Shown: positions 1 to 7,220, counted from the stretch's first letter. The stretch: 8,496 nt of DNA from Phycisphaerales bacterium (GCA_020427625.1 JAGQOI010000218.1:1-8496), one strand, 5' to 3'. Notes: generated by a model not told the origin, from the sequence alone. Numbers and translations are program-made.

Positions 1-2781
1 CAGCACCGTCACCCACCGCCCGTCGCTCCCACGAGCCTCGATCGTCGGCGCGTCGTACGACGCGCCGGCCTGCCAGGCGGCGAACATCGTCTGCGAATAG
101 GGATACTCCACCCAACCGTCCACGACGAGGACCGGATCCCCGTCGTCGATCGGTGACCCGAACTCCAGCGTGAGCACGTGCGGCGACGAGAGACGACCGA
201 TGAACCGATGGTCCCTCGCCCCGACCGGCGCGGCGACGAGGTCCGCGACGACCACCGACGACCGGACATCCTCTCCGCGATCGTTCGTCACCAGGGTCGG
301 CTCCGCCACCCGCCGGTAGAACACCGACGCCTCCGTCGGCGCCGGACCGGCGACGTTCATCCGCTCGTCGAGCGTGACCGACCACCCCGGCGGCAGATCG
401 ATCGCGACCAGCGAGACGCCGTCGAGATAGCACGCCTCCTCCATCGGCTCCTCGATCGACACGAGGTAGCGACCATCCTTCGGCCGCAGCAGCCCGTCGG
501 GCATCAGGAACGACTCCGTCGGGCGAGGCACCGAATACTCGCCGGGCGACAGGAAGAACCCGATCCCGCCGACGCCGAGGATGTCGCTCACGAACTCGAA
601 GCGCTCGCCGTTCCACGCGAACACGACCGGACAACTCGACAGTTGCCGCTGCTTCTCCTCGATCGTGTGCACCGTCGACGCGGCCAGGTCGAGTTCCGTC
701 TGGTAGACGCCGTCCGACCAGGTCAGGGCGATGAAGTCCGCCTTCGTTGATCCGCCGGCGCCCAGCATGAGCGGCTGCAGGCTCTGGCCCGGGCCCGACG
801 TCGGGCGCGACCCCGGCGACACCACCCACCGCGACCCGACGCGCATCGCGACCGCCGTGCCGATCCCCGATGCGTTCGAACGCATGTCCGTCGCGTCCTT
901 GCGTCCGCTGACCCGCATCGCGACGAACGAATGGCGCCCGCTGCCCGGTCGCCAGATGAGCGGCATGCCGTCCGGGCGCACCCCGACGACCGATGGGCCA
1001 CGCGATCCCTCCTCGGCGAACACGGTCCACGATGCGACCGCTTCGGGCGACCCCGAGTCCGGGTACGGCGCCTCGGTGAGCACGGGCGACGTCGTCACCG
1101 CGCGCCACGAGTCGTCCGGAGACGCGAGGATCAACGGACGCCCGTCGCCGGTGACGTCGGCGACCGCCAGGCGTCCCGGCCTCCCGCTCCCGGATCGCGC
1201 CATCGTCAGCCCGTGATCCGATGTCCACAGCTCGTCGTCCTCCGGCCAGACCTGGAGACCGTCGTCATTGAGGGTGTAGAGTTCGACGCGACCGTCGGCG
1301 TCGGCATCCGCGATCACCGCGGCGGCGATGGGCGTCTGCGCAAGCACCGCGAAGCGCGGCGACGTGTGATACGACCAGCCGCGGTCGTTCACGAAGACGT
1401 CGTGCGGCGGCGTGTGGTAGAGCACGATGAGGTCCGTATCGCGATCGTGGTCGAGATCGGCGGTGATGACCTGGCGCGCGCGGCGACCGGGATCGCCCGC
1501 GAGCCCCTGGTCGGCCGCGATCCGACGGAACGTCCCGTCGAGATTGTTGTTGAACAGTTCGTTCGGTCCGTCGGCGTTCACGCAGAACACGTCGAGATCT
1601 CCGTCGTGATCGGCGTCGAAGATCGCGCCGTCGACGGTATCGAGGTCGTCGTCGGCAATGCCCGCGGCATCGGTCACGTCGGCCCAGACGCCGGCGGGCT
1701 TCTGCTGCATGAGTCGATTCGGCCCGCGCCGGCAGAGGTAGACGTCGGTCAGCCCGTCGTTGTCGTAGTCCCCCCACAGTGCCGCGCGAACGTCGGTGAT
1801 GTCCGCCAGCGGATGCGCGGCATCGACGACGATCGTATCGTCACGATTCAGGATCACCGCGTTGATGACCCGACCGTCGCGCGACAGGCCGCCGGCGATG
1901 AAGAGGTCCGTCCGTCCGTCGCCGTCGATGTCGCACGCGGTGATGGATCGACCGTCACCGTCGGGCACCGGCGCCCACGTCGCGCCGGCCGGGAGATCGG
2001 CCAGCGGAGTCGGCGGCGCGAACACCGGTCCGGCGGGGCGCATCGCGGGCGGCGCGGCGACGGCGCCCGCGACGACGACCTCGGCCTTCGGTCCCATCTT
2101 GGTGTACGCGGTCTCCACGACCTCGGCCTGCGGGTTGGTCGCGAGTTGCTCGAAGCGTTCGAACATCTCGTTCGCCTCCTCGCCGCGATCGAGACGCTGG
2201 AGCGCCTGCGCGCGGGCGAGGTAGATCGTGCGGAGGTAGGGGTCGGCCGCGCCGGCGCGTTCGAACCACTCCAGTGCGGCGGCGGGATCGCCCTTCTCCA
2301 GGCGATCTCGCCCGACGTAGAGCAGGGCGAAGGCGTCGGTAGGGTCGTGCTCGACGACGACCTTGAAGTGCGTCGTCGCCTCGTCCATGCGCCCGATGTG
2401 CCGGAGGAGCAGGCCGAGGCAGAAGTGCGCCCGGAGCTGGTCCGGATCCTCCGTGAGCACGTCGCCGAGGATCTGCATCGCCTCGGCGATCTCCGCCTCG
2501 CCGTCGCAGTTGAGCGTCGCGATCGCCAGGTTCACGCGACCGTCGAGCCAGCCCGGCGCGCGATCGACGACCTGCCGGAACACGGCGCGGGCGGCCGGGT
2601 AGTCGAACTGTCCCATGAGGGCGACGCCGCGGTTGTTGAGGGCAACCGTCTGGTCGTCCAGCGTCGTCGAGACCGGTCCCGGGGTCGGTGCCGGCGGCTT
2701 CGACGAGCAGCCGCCGAGCGCTGTCGCGAGGGCGACGAGGGTGGCGGCGAGCATCACGGCAACGTGTCGTCGGGGGATCAT
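1..2781 (-). CDS. TPR-FG-GAP/VCBS-ASPIC/UnbV lipoprotein, 3' end outside window
   Basis: The frame is open without a stop for 927 codons to the left edge, so the C-terminus is missing. The N-terminus has basic residues, a hydrophobic stretch and the lipobox LGGC (Cys25), predicting a lipid-anchored protein facing the periplasm or outside. Residues about 44-215 form four to five TPR-like helical pairs. Six D-x-D-x-D-type FG-GAP/VCBS loops start near residues 284, 338, 388, 441, 491 and 541, and a degenerate seventh (VRPDGMPL) lies near 600, suggesting a seven-bladed propeller. Residues about 630-712 resemble a diverged ASPIC/UnbV domain (GIGTAVAMRVG, then ALTWSDG in place of VRWPDG). From Cys717 a further beta-rich domain begins (CPVVFAWNGERFEFVSDILG). 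The ATG overlaps the nitrilase stop as ATGA and has GGAG 10 nt upstream, so translational coupling is likely. Domain calls are from motif recognition; the ligand and role are unknown. Confidence 0.93.
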   Translation of the reverse strand, partial: MIPRRHVAVMLAATLVALATALGGCSSKPPAPTPGPVSTTLDDQTVALNNRGVALMGQFDYPAARAVFRQVVDRAPGWLDGRVNLAIATLNCDGEAEIAEAMQILGDVLTEDPDQLRAHFCLGLLLRHIGRMDEATTHFKVVVEHDPTDAFALLYVGRDRLEKGDPAAALEWFERAGAADPYLRTIYLARAQALQRLDRGEEANEMFERFEQLATNPQAEVVETAYTKMGPKAEVVVAGAVAAPPAMRPAGPVFAPPTPLADLPAGATWAPVPDGDGRSITACDIDGDGRTDLFIAGGLSRDGRVINAVILNRDDTIVVDAAHPLADITDVRAALWGDYDNDGLTDVYLCRRGPNRLMQQKPAGVWADVTDAAGIADDDLDTVDGAIFDADHDGDLDVFCVNADGPNELFNNNLDGTFRRIAADQGLAGDPGRRARQVITADLDHDRDTDLIVLYHTPPHDVFVNDRGWSYHTSPRFAVLAQTPIAAAVIADADADGRVELYTLNDDGLQVWPEDDELWTSDHGLTMARSGSGRPGRLAVADVTGDGRPLILASPDDSWRAVTTSPVLTEAPYPDSGSPEAVASWTVFAEEGSRGPSVVGVRPDGMPLIWRPGSGRHSFVAMRVSGRKDATDMRSNASGIGTAVAMRVGSRWVVSPGSRPTSGPGQSLQPLMLGAGGSTKADFIALTWSDGVYQTELDLAASTVHTIEEKQRQLSSCPVVFAWNGERFEFVSDILGVGGIGFFLSPGEYSVPRPTESFLMPDGLLRPKDGRYLVSIEEPMEEACYLDGVSLVAIDLPPGWSVTLDERMNVAGPAPTEASVFYRRVAEPTLVTNDRGEDVRSSVVVADLVAAPVGARDHRFIGRLSSPHVLTLEFGSPIDDGDPVLVVDGWVEYPYSQTMFAAWQAGASYDAPTIEARGSDGRWVTVL

Positions 2782-3779
2782 GTCGGCGAGTCTCCGAGTC
2801 GGCGTTTGGCGTCGGCGATGCGTCGTCGCACGGACGCGATCTCCAGGGGATGATCATCGGCCGACGCGGGCGCCAGCCATGAACGCTGCTGATAGGGGTG
2901 CATCTCCGTGCGCAGATGCGCCCGCATGTCGTGTCCTTCGCGTCGGGCCCGTTCCGCCCGGAGCGTGCGGAGATCGATGGGCGCGACGACCACGCGTTCT
3001 CCCGGTCCGGCGTCGGCCTGGGCGAGGATCCGGCCGTCGTAGTCGACGACCATGCTCGAGCCCGGCCAACTGAACGGCGGATAGCCGGAGAGCGTCGCGC
3101 CCTGGTTGGCGGCGACGACGTACGTCGTGTTCTCGGCCGCGCGGGCCCGGTTGAAGAGCGTCCACCAGTCCATCGGCGGCGTGCCTCCCCAGGGGTCCAT
3201 GTACGCCGACACGCGATTGATGATCTCCGCGCCGTTGAACGCGATCTGCCGGATCGTCTCGGGAAACAGCCAGTCGTAGCAGATCGCGACGCCCAGTCGT
3301 CCGATCGGCGTCTCCACGACCGGGAACGGGTCGCCGGCATCGCCCACGTCGTGCGGGCTCGCGTGCACCTCCCAGGGAATCCACGGATTGACCTTCCGGT
3401 ACTTCGACAGCACGCCCTCCGGGCCGACGAGCAGCGTCGCGTTGAAGACGACGTCGGGATGCGCCTCGTCGGATTCGATGAACGAGCCCGTCTGGATGTA
3501 GCACCCGTACTTCTTCGCGAGGTTCGCGTACCGGTCCGTGTGCTCGTTCGGCAGCGCCACCGCGAGACGGCGACGGAGCTTGTCGGCCGTGTCGTAGATC
3601 GGCGCGGCATGGGCGAACTCCGGGAACACGAGCAAGCGCACGTCGAAGAACGGCTCGTACCCGAGAATCGTGTGCTCGACGATGTCGCACATGCGCGCCG
3701 TGTTCGCCGCGATGCCGTCGCGCGTCCGCGGGCAGTCGAACGACGTCTGGCACGCGGCGGCGTAGTACAGGTCCGGCAT
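2778..3779 (-). CDS. Nitrilase-superfamily carbon-nitrogen hydrolase (AmiE-like amidase)
   Basis: This is a complete 333-residue protein with no signal peptide, so probably cytoplasmic. It has the Glu-Lys-Cys triad of the nitrilase superfamily: Glu54 in LVFPEF, Lys129 in KYRKVNPW and Cys167 in GVAICYDWLFPE. A fourth conserved acid, Glu137, lies 8 residues after the lysine, the same spacing as in aliphatic amidase AmiE. The block KYRKxxPWxPxE and the later AxENTTYVVAANQG and G-SSMVVDYDGRIL segments also resemble AmiE and formamidase more than ring-opening nitrilases. The family hydrolyses amides or nitriles through a cysteine thioester; the substrate here cannot be read from sequence. The start is supported by GGAG 9 nt upstream and by the family-typical beta strand (YYAAACQT) right after Met1. 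The last 40 residues are charged and probably helical. The stop overlaps the start of the downstream lipoprotein gene. An amidase is the best guess; other branches (N-carbamoyl hydrolase, omega-amidase) are not excluded. Confidence 0.94.
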   Translation of the reverse strand: MPDLYYAAACQTSFDCPRTRDGIAANTARMCDIVEHTILGYEPFFDVRLLVFPEFAHAAPIYDTADKLRRRLAVALPNEHTDRYANLAKKYGCYIQTGSFIESDEAHPDVVFNATLLVGPEGVLSKYRKVNPWIPWEVHASPHDVGDAGDPFPVVETPIGRLGVAICYDWLFPETIRQIAFNGAEIINRVSAYMDPWGGTPPMDWWTLFNRARAAENTTYVVAANQGATLSGYPPFSWPGSSMVVDYDGRILAQADAGPGERVVVAPIDLRTLRAERARREGHDMRAHLRTEMHPYQQRSWLAPASADDHPLEIASVRRRIADAKRRLGDSPT

Positions 3780-3811
3780 GATCCGTCGCTCCGGTGCGGC
3801 TGGGGTCGAAC

Positions 3812-3824
3812 GGGCTCGGAGCCC
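3812..3824. repeat. Inverted repeat GGGCTC-G-GAGCCC in the divergent spacer
   Basis: The sequence shows 6-bp arms around a single base. As RNA it could fold as a 5-bp stem with a 3-nt loop, in the presumed leader of the nitrilase transcript, starting 33 nt upstream of its ATG. No U-run follows on either strand, so it is not a standard terminator. It may be a second protein-binding site or chance in GC-rich DNA. Confidence 0.3.
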
Positions 3825-3863
3825 TTCCGGGCGACTCCGGCGACACGGCCCGACTCGGCGGGC

Positions 3864-3880
3864 GATGATCGAATATCATC
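3864..3880. repeat. Inverted repeat GATGAT-N5-ATCATC, candidate operator
   Basis: The 17-bp sequence GATGATCGAATATCATC has perfect 6-bp arms around a 5-bp centre. It overlaps the TATCAT box proposed for the plus-strand operon and lies just upstream of the ATG at 3887, where a bound regulator would block initiation. The symmetry is seen directly; the operator role is inference. Confidence 0.4.
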
Positions 3881-3886
3881 CTAGTC

Positions 3887-5302
3887 ATGAAGAAGGGCGT
3901 CGTGATCCTCGTCATCGTCGCGGCCGTCATCGCCGCCGCGGTCTGGTGGACCGGGAGCGGCCGCGCGCGGCCGACGGCGGCGCCCGTGCCGACCGTGGAC
4001 CTGGCGCACGCCGATCCGCTCGTCAAGGCGTTGGTCGAGCGGACGGTCGACGAGACGAAGGCCGCCGCGGCCGAGGGCGATGCCTGGGCGCATCTGGCGA
4101 TGGTGTATCACGCCAACGGCTGGCTCGATCCGGCGATCACCTGCTATCGCGAAGCCATCCGGCGCGACGAGAACCAGGCGAGCTGGTGGTACCTCATGGC
4201 GCTGGCGCAGCATGAACTCGGAGATGCCGCCGCGGCCGACGCGTCGATCGATCGCAGCATCGCCCTCGATGCCGCCTATGCGCCTGCGCACTGGCGGCGC
4301 GGCGACTGGCAGCTCGACGCCGGCAGTGCCGCGATGGCCGAGGAGTCGTATCGTCAGACCCTGGCGATCGATCGCAGCGCGCTCGCGGGGACGGTCGGGC
4401 TCGCCCGGGTCGCTCTCGCGACCGGGCGCAACGACGAGGCGCTGGCCATCATCGCGTCGCTCGTGAAGGCGTTCGAGAACGTCGAGACCGAGCCGCCGCC
4501 CTACCTCTACTTCCTCCTCGGAACCGCCCAGACCCGGACGGGACAGCGCGCCGGCGCGTCGGCGGCGCTCGCCCGCGGGCTCGCGGCCCGTCCGGAGTGG
4601 CCCGACCTCTGGCTCGACGAAGTTCGGGCCCTGCGCACCGGGCTCAGCACCGCGATGGCGGAGGCTGATCGCATGCTCGGGTCGGGACGGGCGCGCGACG
4701 CCGTGGAGCATCTCGAGGCGTTGCGGGCGACCTACCCCGGCGACGTCCAGGTCGAGTCGAAGCTCGTCGAAGCGATGCTCGCCGCCGGAGACGTCGATCG
4801 CGGGATGCGTCTCGCGCGGGATCTGGCCGACGCGCATCCCGACCAGTTCGCGGTCCAGCTCACGCTCGGCTACGCGTGCGAACTCGCGGGCGAGGCGCAG
4901 CGCGCACTCGAGGCGACGAACGCCGCGATCGAACTCAATCCGCGCCTCGGCGCCGCCTGGTACCAGAAGGCCCGCATTCTCATCGCGGCGAAGAACTACG
5001 AGGGCGCCATCGAGCCGCTGGATCGCGCGATCGAGTTCGGCTTCAACGGAGCGATCGCCCATCTCACCCGCGGACAGGTGCTCATGGCGCTCCAGCGATG
5101 GGACGACGCGCTCGGCGCGCTCGCCGTCGCCGCGAACCTGGACCCGAACAATCCCGCGGCTCACGGCGGCGTCGCCATCGCCGCCGCCCGGGTCGGACGC
5201 CTCGACGTCGCCGTTCAGGCCCTGGAGCGCGGCCGTCGCCTCGATCCCGAGAATCCCTTCGTCAAGCAGGCGGCCACGATGCTGCAAGTTCCCACCCCCT
5301 GA
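3887..5302 (+). CDS. Membrane-anchored tetratricopeptide-repeat protein
   Basis: This is a complete 471-residue protein. MKK is followed by one hydrophobic helix (residues 4-22), predicting an N-in signal anchor with the rest outside the cytoplasm. There is no lipobox. After a Pro/Ala-rich linker (about 24-38), TPR units fill residues about 65-455. The clearest are at 67-94 (AWAHLAMVYHANGWLDPAI), 99-127, 321-350 (LGYACELAGEAQRALEATNAAIEL), 355-384 and 389-418. A stretch near 240-265 is less regular and may split the array into two superhelical blocks. TPRs bind peptides or partner proteins; no catalytic motif is visible. The ATG is chosen because it gives a clean anchor. No Shine-Dalgarno sequence precedes it, and the promoter position suggests leaderless translation. 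The gene lies 15 bp upstream of the CRTAC1-like lipoprotein gene and is probably co-transcribed with it, so that lipoprotein is the obvious candidate partner. Confidence 0.94.
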   Translation: MKKGVVILVIVAAVIAAAVWWTGSGRARPTAAPVPTVDLAHADPLVKALVERTVDETKAAAAEGDAWAHLAMVYHANGWLDPAITCYREAIRRDENQASWWYLMALAQHELGDAAAADASIDRSIALDAAYAPAHWRRGDWQLDAGSAAMAEESYRQTLAIDRSALAGTVGLARVALATGRNDEALAIIASLVKAFENVETEPPPYLYFLLGTAQTRTGQRAGASAALARGLAARPEWPDLWLDEVRALRTGLSTAMAEADRMLGSGRARDAVEHLEALRATYPGDVQVESKLVEAMLAAGDVDRGMRLARDLADAHPDQFAVQLTLGYACELAGEAQRALEATNAAIELNPRLGAAWYQKARILIAAKNYEGAIEPLDRAIEFGFNGAIAHLTRGQVLMALQRWDDALGALAVAANLDPNNPAAHGGVAIAAARVGRLDVAVQALERGRRLDPENPFVKQAATMLQVPTP

Positions 5303-5317
5303 CCGTCCGCACCCGCC

Positions 5318-7063
5318 ATGCCCAATTCCATGTCCGACCCAGACGCCCGTTCCTTCATCCGCGCCGCCCGCGTGTGCGTGCCGCTCGCGCTGACGTCGCT
5401 GCTCCTGACGGCCTGCGCGCCGCCGGCCCCCGCGCCCGCGCCGGTCGACGATCCGAGCGCGGCCGAGGTCGCGCCGAGCGGGCCGCCGTGGTTCGTCGAC
5501 GTCGCGCGCGAGTCCGGCATCGACTTCCGTCACGTGTCCGGACACGTGGAGGGTCGCTACCGGATTCCCGAGATCGTCGCGGGCGGCGGCGCGTTGTTCG
5601 ACGCGGACGGCGACGGCGATCTCGACATCTACCTCGTTCAGGGCGGTTCCTTCGACGCGAGCGACGGTCCGCGCCCCGGCAACCGCCTGTATCGCAACGA
5701 CGGCGACTTCACCTTCGTCGACGTCACCGACGCCAGCGGCACCGGCGACACGGGCTACGGCATGGGCGTGACCGCCGGCGACATCGACAACGACGGCGAC
5801 AACGACCTCTACGTCACGAACGTCGGTCCGAACGTGCTCTACCGCAACAACGGCGACGGAACGTTCTCCGACATCACCGATGCCGCCGGAGTCGGCGACG
5901 ACGGCTTCGGCGCGAGCGCTGCGTTCGTCGACTACGACCGCGACGGTCGTCTCGATCTCGTCGTCGCGAACTACCTCAACTGGTCCGTCGCGAACGAACT
6001 CACCTGCTACAACGACATGAGCGCCCCCGACTACTGCGCGCCGATCAACTACCAGGCGCCGGCCCGCGACGTGCTGTATCACAACAACGGCGACGGCATG
6101 TTCAGCGACGTCACGACCGCCGCCGGACTCGGCCGCACGTTCGGCAACGGACTCGGCGTCCTCTGCGGCGACTTCAACGGCGACGGCTGGACCGATCTCT
6201 TCGTCGCCAACGACGGCATGGACGACCAGTTGTGGATGAACGGCGTCGCCCGTGGTGGAACGGCGTTCGTCGACAGCGCCCTCCGCGCCGGCGTCGCCCG
6301 CGACCAGGACGGCAAGGCCAAGGCCGGCATGGGCGTCACGGCCGCCGACATCGACGATGACGGCGACCTCGACCTGCTCGTGTGCAATCTCGGCAACGAG
6401 GCGGACTCGTTTCATCGCAACGACGGCGCGTACTTCTCCGACGCGACCGCCGTCGCCGGCCTCGCCGCGCTGAGCCGCCCGTTCACCCGCTTCGGCATGG
6501 GGTGGCACGACTTCGACAACGACGGACACCTCGACCTCTACCAGGCGAACGGGCGCGTCATGGCCAAGTCGCGACGGTACGCGCCCGATGATGCCTACGC
6601 CGAACCCAATCTCCTGCTCCGCGGCAGCCCGGGCCCCCGCTTCACCGAAGTCCGGCCCCGCGGCGGAACGGCGACGCCGGCCTGCCACACGAGTCGCGCG
6701 GCGGCGTTCGGCGATATCGACGGTGACGGCGGGATCGACATCCTCGTCGTCAACCGTGATGCCGCGCCGTACCTGCTGCGGAACGTCCACCCCGCCCGGG
6801 GCAACTGGATCTCCTTCCGGCTCATCGACCGCGACGGTCGCGACGCCCTGAACGCCTCGATCCGCTTCGGCATCGGCGATCGCGTGATCACCCGCGACGT
6901 CCGCGTCGCCTCGAGCTACCTCGCCTCGAACGATCCGAGGATTCACGTCGGTCTCGGCGACGCGACGGGCGTGCGCGACCTCAACGTCCGCTGGCCGGAC
7001 GGCACGACCGAGGCGATCGGCGCCTTCGACGCGAACCGTGTGCACGAGATCCGGCAGAAGTAG
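5318..7063 (+). CDS. CRTAC1-family lipoprotein: seven FG-GAP/VCBS repeats plus ASPIC/UnbV domain
   Basis: This is a complete 581-residue protein. A hydrophobic segment (about 19-32) ends in the lipobox LTAC with Cys33, followed by a Pro/Ala-rich linker, so it should be a lipid-anchored extracytoplasmic protein. Seven acidic loops of the D-x-D-x-D-G-x-x-D type begin near residues 95, 155, 205, 285, 344, 398 and 466 (for example DADGDGDLDIYL and DFNGDGWTDLFV), which fits a seven-bladed, probably calcium-binding, beta-propeller. The insert with CYNDMSAPDYCAP between blades three and four is typical of CRTAC1-like bacterial proteins. The C-terminus is a canonical ASPIC/UnbV domain (SSYLASNDPRIHVGLG, then VRWPDG at about 557-562). 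No Shine-Dalgarno sequence precedes the ATG. Met5 (5330) is an equally possible start, and both keep the signal peptide. The 15-bp gap to the TPR gene suggests one operon and possibly reinitiation. Members are thought to mediate binding or adhesion; no substrate can be inferred. Confidence 0.95.
   Translation: MPNSMSDPDARSFIRAARVCVPLALTSLLLTACAPPAPAPAPVDDPSAAEVAPSGPPWFVDVARESGIDFRHVSGHVEGRYRIPEIVAGGGALFDADGDGDLDIYLVQGGSFDASDGPRPGNRLYRNDGDFTFVDVTDASGTGDTGYGMGVTAGDIDNDGDNDLYVTNVGPNVLYRNNGDGTFSDITDAAGVGDDGFGASAAFVDYDRDGRLDLVVANYLNWSVANELTCYNDMSAPDYCAPINYQAPARDVLYHNNGDGMFSDVTTAAGLGRTFGNGLGVLCGDFNGDGWTDLFVANDGMDDQLWMNGVARGGTAFVDSALRAGVARDQDGKAKAGMGVTAADIDDDGDLDLLVCNLGNEADSFHRNDGAYFSDATAVAGLAALSRPFTRFGMGWHDFDNDGHLDLYQANGRVMAKSRRYAPDDAYAEPNLLLRGSPGPRFTEVRPRGGTATPACHTSRAAAFGDIDGDGGIDILVVNRDAAPYLLRNVHPARGNWISFRLIDRDGRDALNASIRFGIGDRVITRDVRVASSYLASNDPRIHVGLGDATGVRDLNVRWPDGTTEAIGAFDANRVHEIRQK
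5531..5548. repeat. Perfect 18-bp palindrome inside the CRTAC1-like gene
   Basis: CACGTGTCCGGACACGTG is perfectly self-complementary. It encodes HVSGHV near residues 72-77 of the lipoprotein. The near-symmetric peptide, coded with GC-rich codons, may be enough to explain it, so a regulatory role is not claimed. Confidence 0.35.
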
Positions 7064-7116
7064 GCGGTCCGGCGCTCCATCGAGCATGACGCAGGCATTC
7101 ATGCGACGGTGCCGGA

Positions 7117-7136
7117 GGACCGGTGTATCACGGTCC
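7117..7136 (+). other. Hairpin GGACCG-N8-CGGTCC downstream of the CRTAC1-like gene
   Basis: GGACCG and CGGTCC are perfect 6-bp arms around an 8-nt loop. An alternative pairing adds GTG/CAC, giving an 8-bp stem with one bulged G. It lies 53 nt after the stop codon of the lipoprotein gene. No T-run follows, so it is not a standard intrinsic terminator; it could stabilise the mRNA 3' end or be a weak terminator. Confidence 0.3.
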
Positions 7137-7195
7137 GCGGGCCGCGACTCTGTTCGATCGGGGCGGCGGTGTCGCATGCATCGCGGCGCCGTTCA

Positions 7196-7220
7196 ATCCG
7201 ACGACGACATCCGACGACGA
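7196..7220. repeat. 13-bp tandem direct repeat (ATCCGACGACGAC) upstream of the beta-helix gene
   Basis: ATCCGACGACGA occurs twice, at 7196-7207 and 7209-7220, with a single C between, so the unit is 13 bp. The second copy abuts the ribosome-binding site of the next gene. Replication slippage in GAC-rich DNA could produce it; a regulator half-site pair is an alternative. Confidence 0.45.

Larger units (their letters stand above)
3780..3886. promoter_or_regulatory. Divergent promoter region between the two operons
   Basis: These 107 bp separate the starts of the minus-strand nitrilase operon and the plus-strand TPR operon, so both promoters should lie here. The segment next to the plus-strand ATG is the only clearly A/T-rich part. 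It contains TATCAT at 3874-3879 (5 of 6 matches to TATAAT), but no convincing -35 box lies 17 bp upstream. With only 7 bases between this box and the ATG at 3887, transcription would begin at or next to the start codon. On the minus strand the candidates TAGGAT (3883-3878) and GATATT (3877-3872) each match only 4 of 6 and would leave a leader of about 85-90 nt. The promoter assignments are inference from short motifs. Confidence 0.5.

Noticed and set aside
931..2853. A 640-codon open frame on the plus strand opposite the large lipoprotein gene
   Set aside because: The opposite strand encodes a lipobox, TPRs and VCBS repeats in one continuous frame. This one is V/R/D-biased and spans the amidase-lipoprotein junction without any domain.
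1955..3610. A 551-codon minus-strand frame shifted relative to the amidase and lipoprotein genes
   Set aside because: It runs out of frame through both real genes and is Arg/Ser-rich with no domain, a usual artefact in high-GC DNA.
4364..4375. Palindrome GCGATCGATCGC, and many CGATCG sites across the window
   Set aside because: They fall in ordinary codons for Ile-Asp-Arg and Ala-Ile-Asp. Without a composition-corrected count there is no sign of a genuine iterated palindrome.
5318..7063. Acidic DxDxDG loops read as EF-hand or dockerin repeats
   Set aside because: Spacing of about 48-81 residues, flanking YxNNGDGTFxDxT strands and the C-terminal ASPIC/UnbV domain identify them as FG-GAP/VCBS propeller loops; dockerins are short paired units.
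3881..7177. A 1098-codon open frame on the minus strand opposite the TPR and CRTAC1-like genes
   Set aside because: It is antisense to two genes with clear signal sequences and domains. Its translation is low-complexity V/R/A/E/D-rich, as expected when GAC/GTC-rich codons are read in reverse, and it has no recognisable domain.
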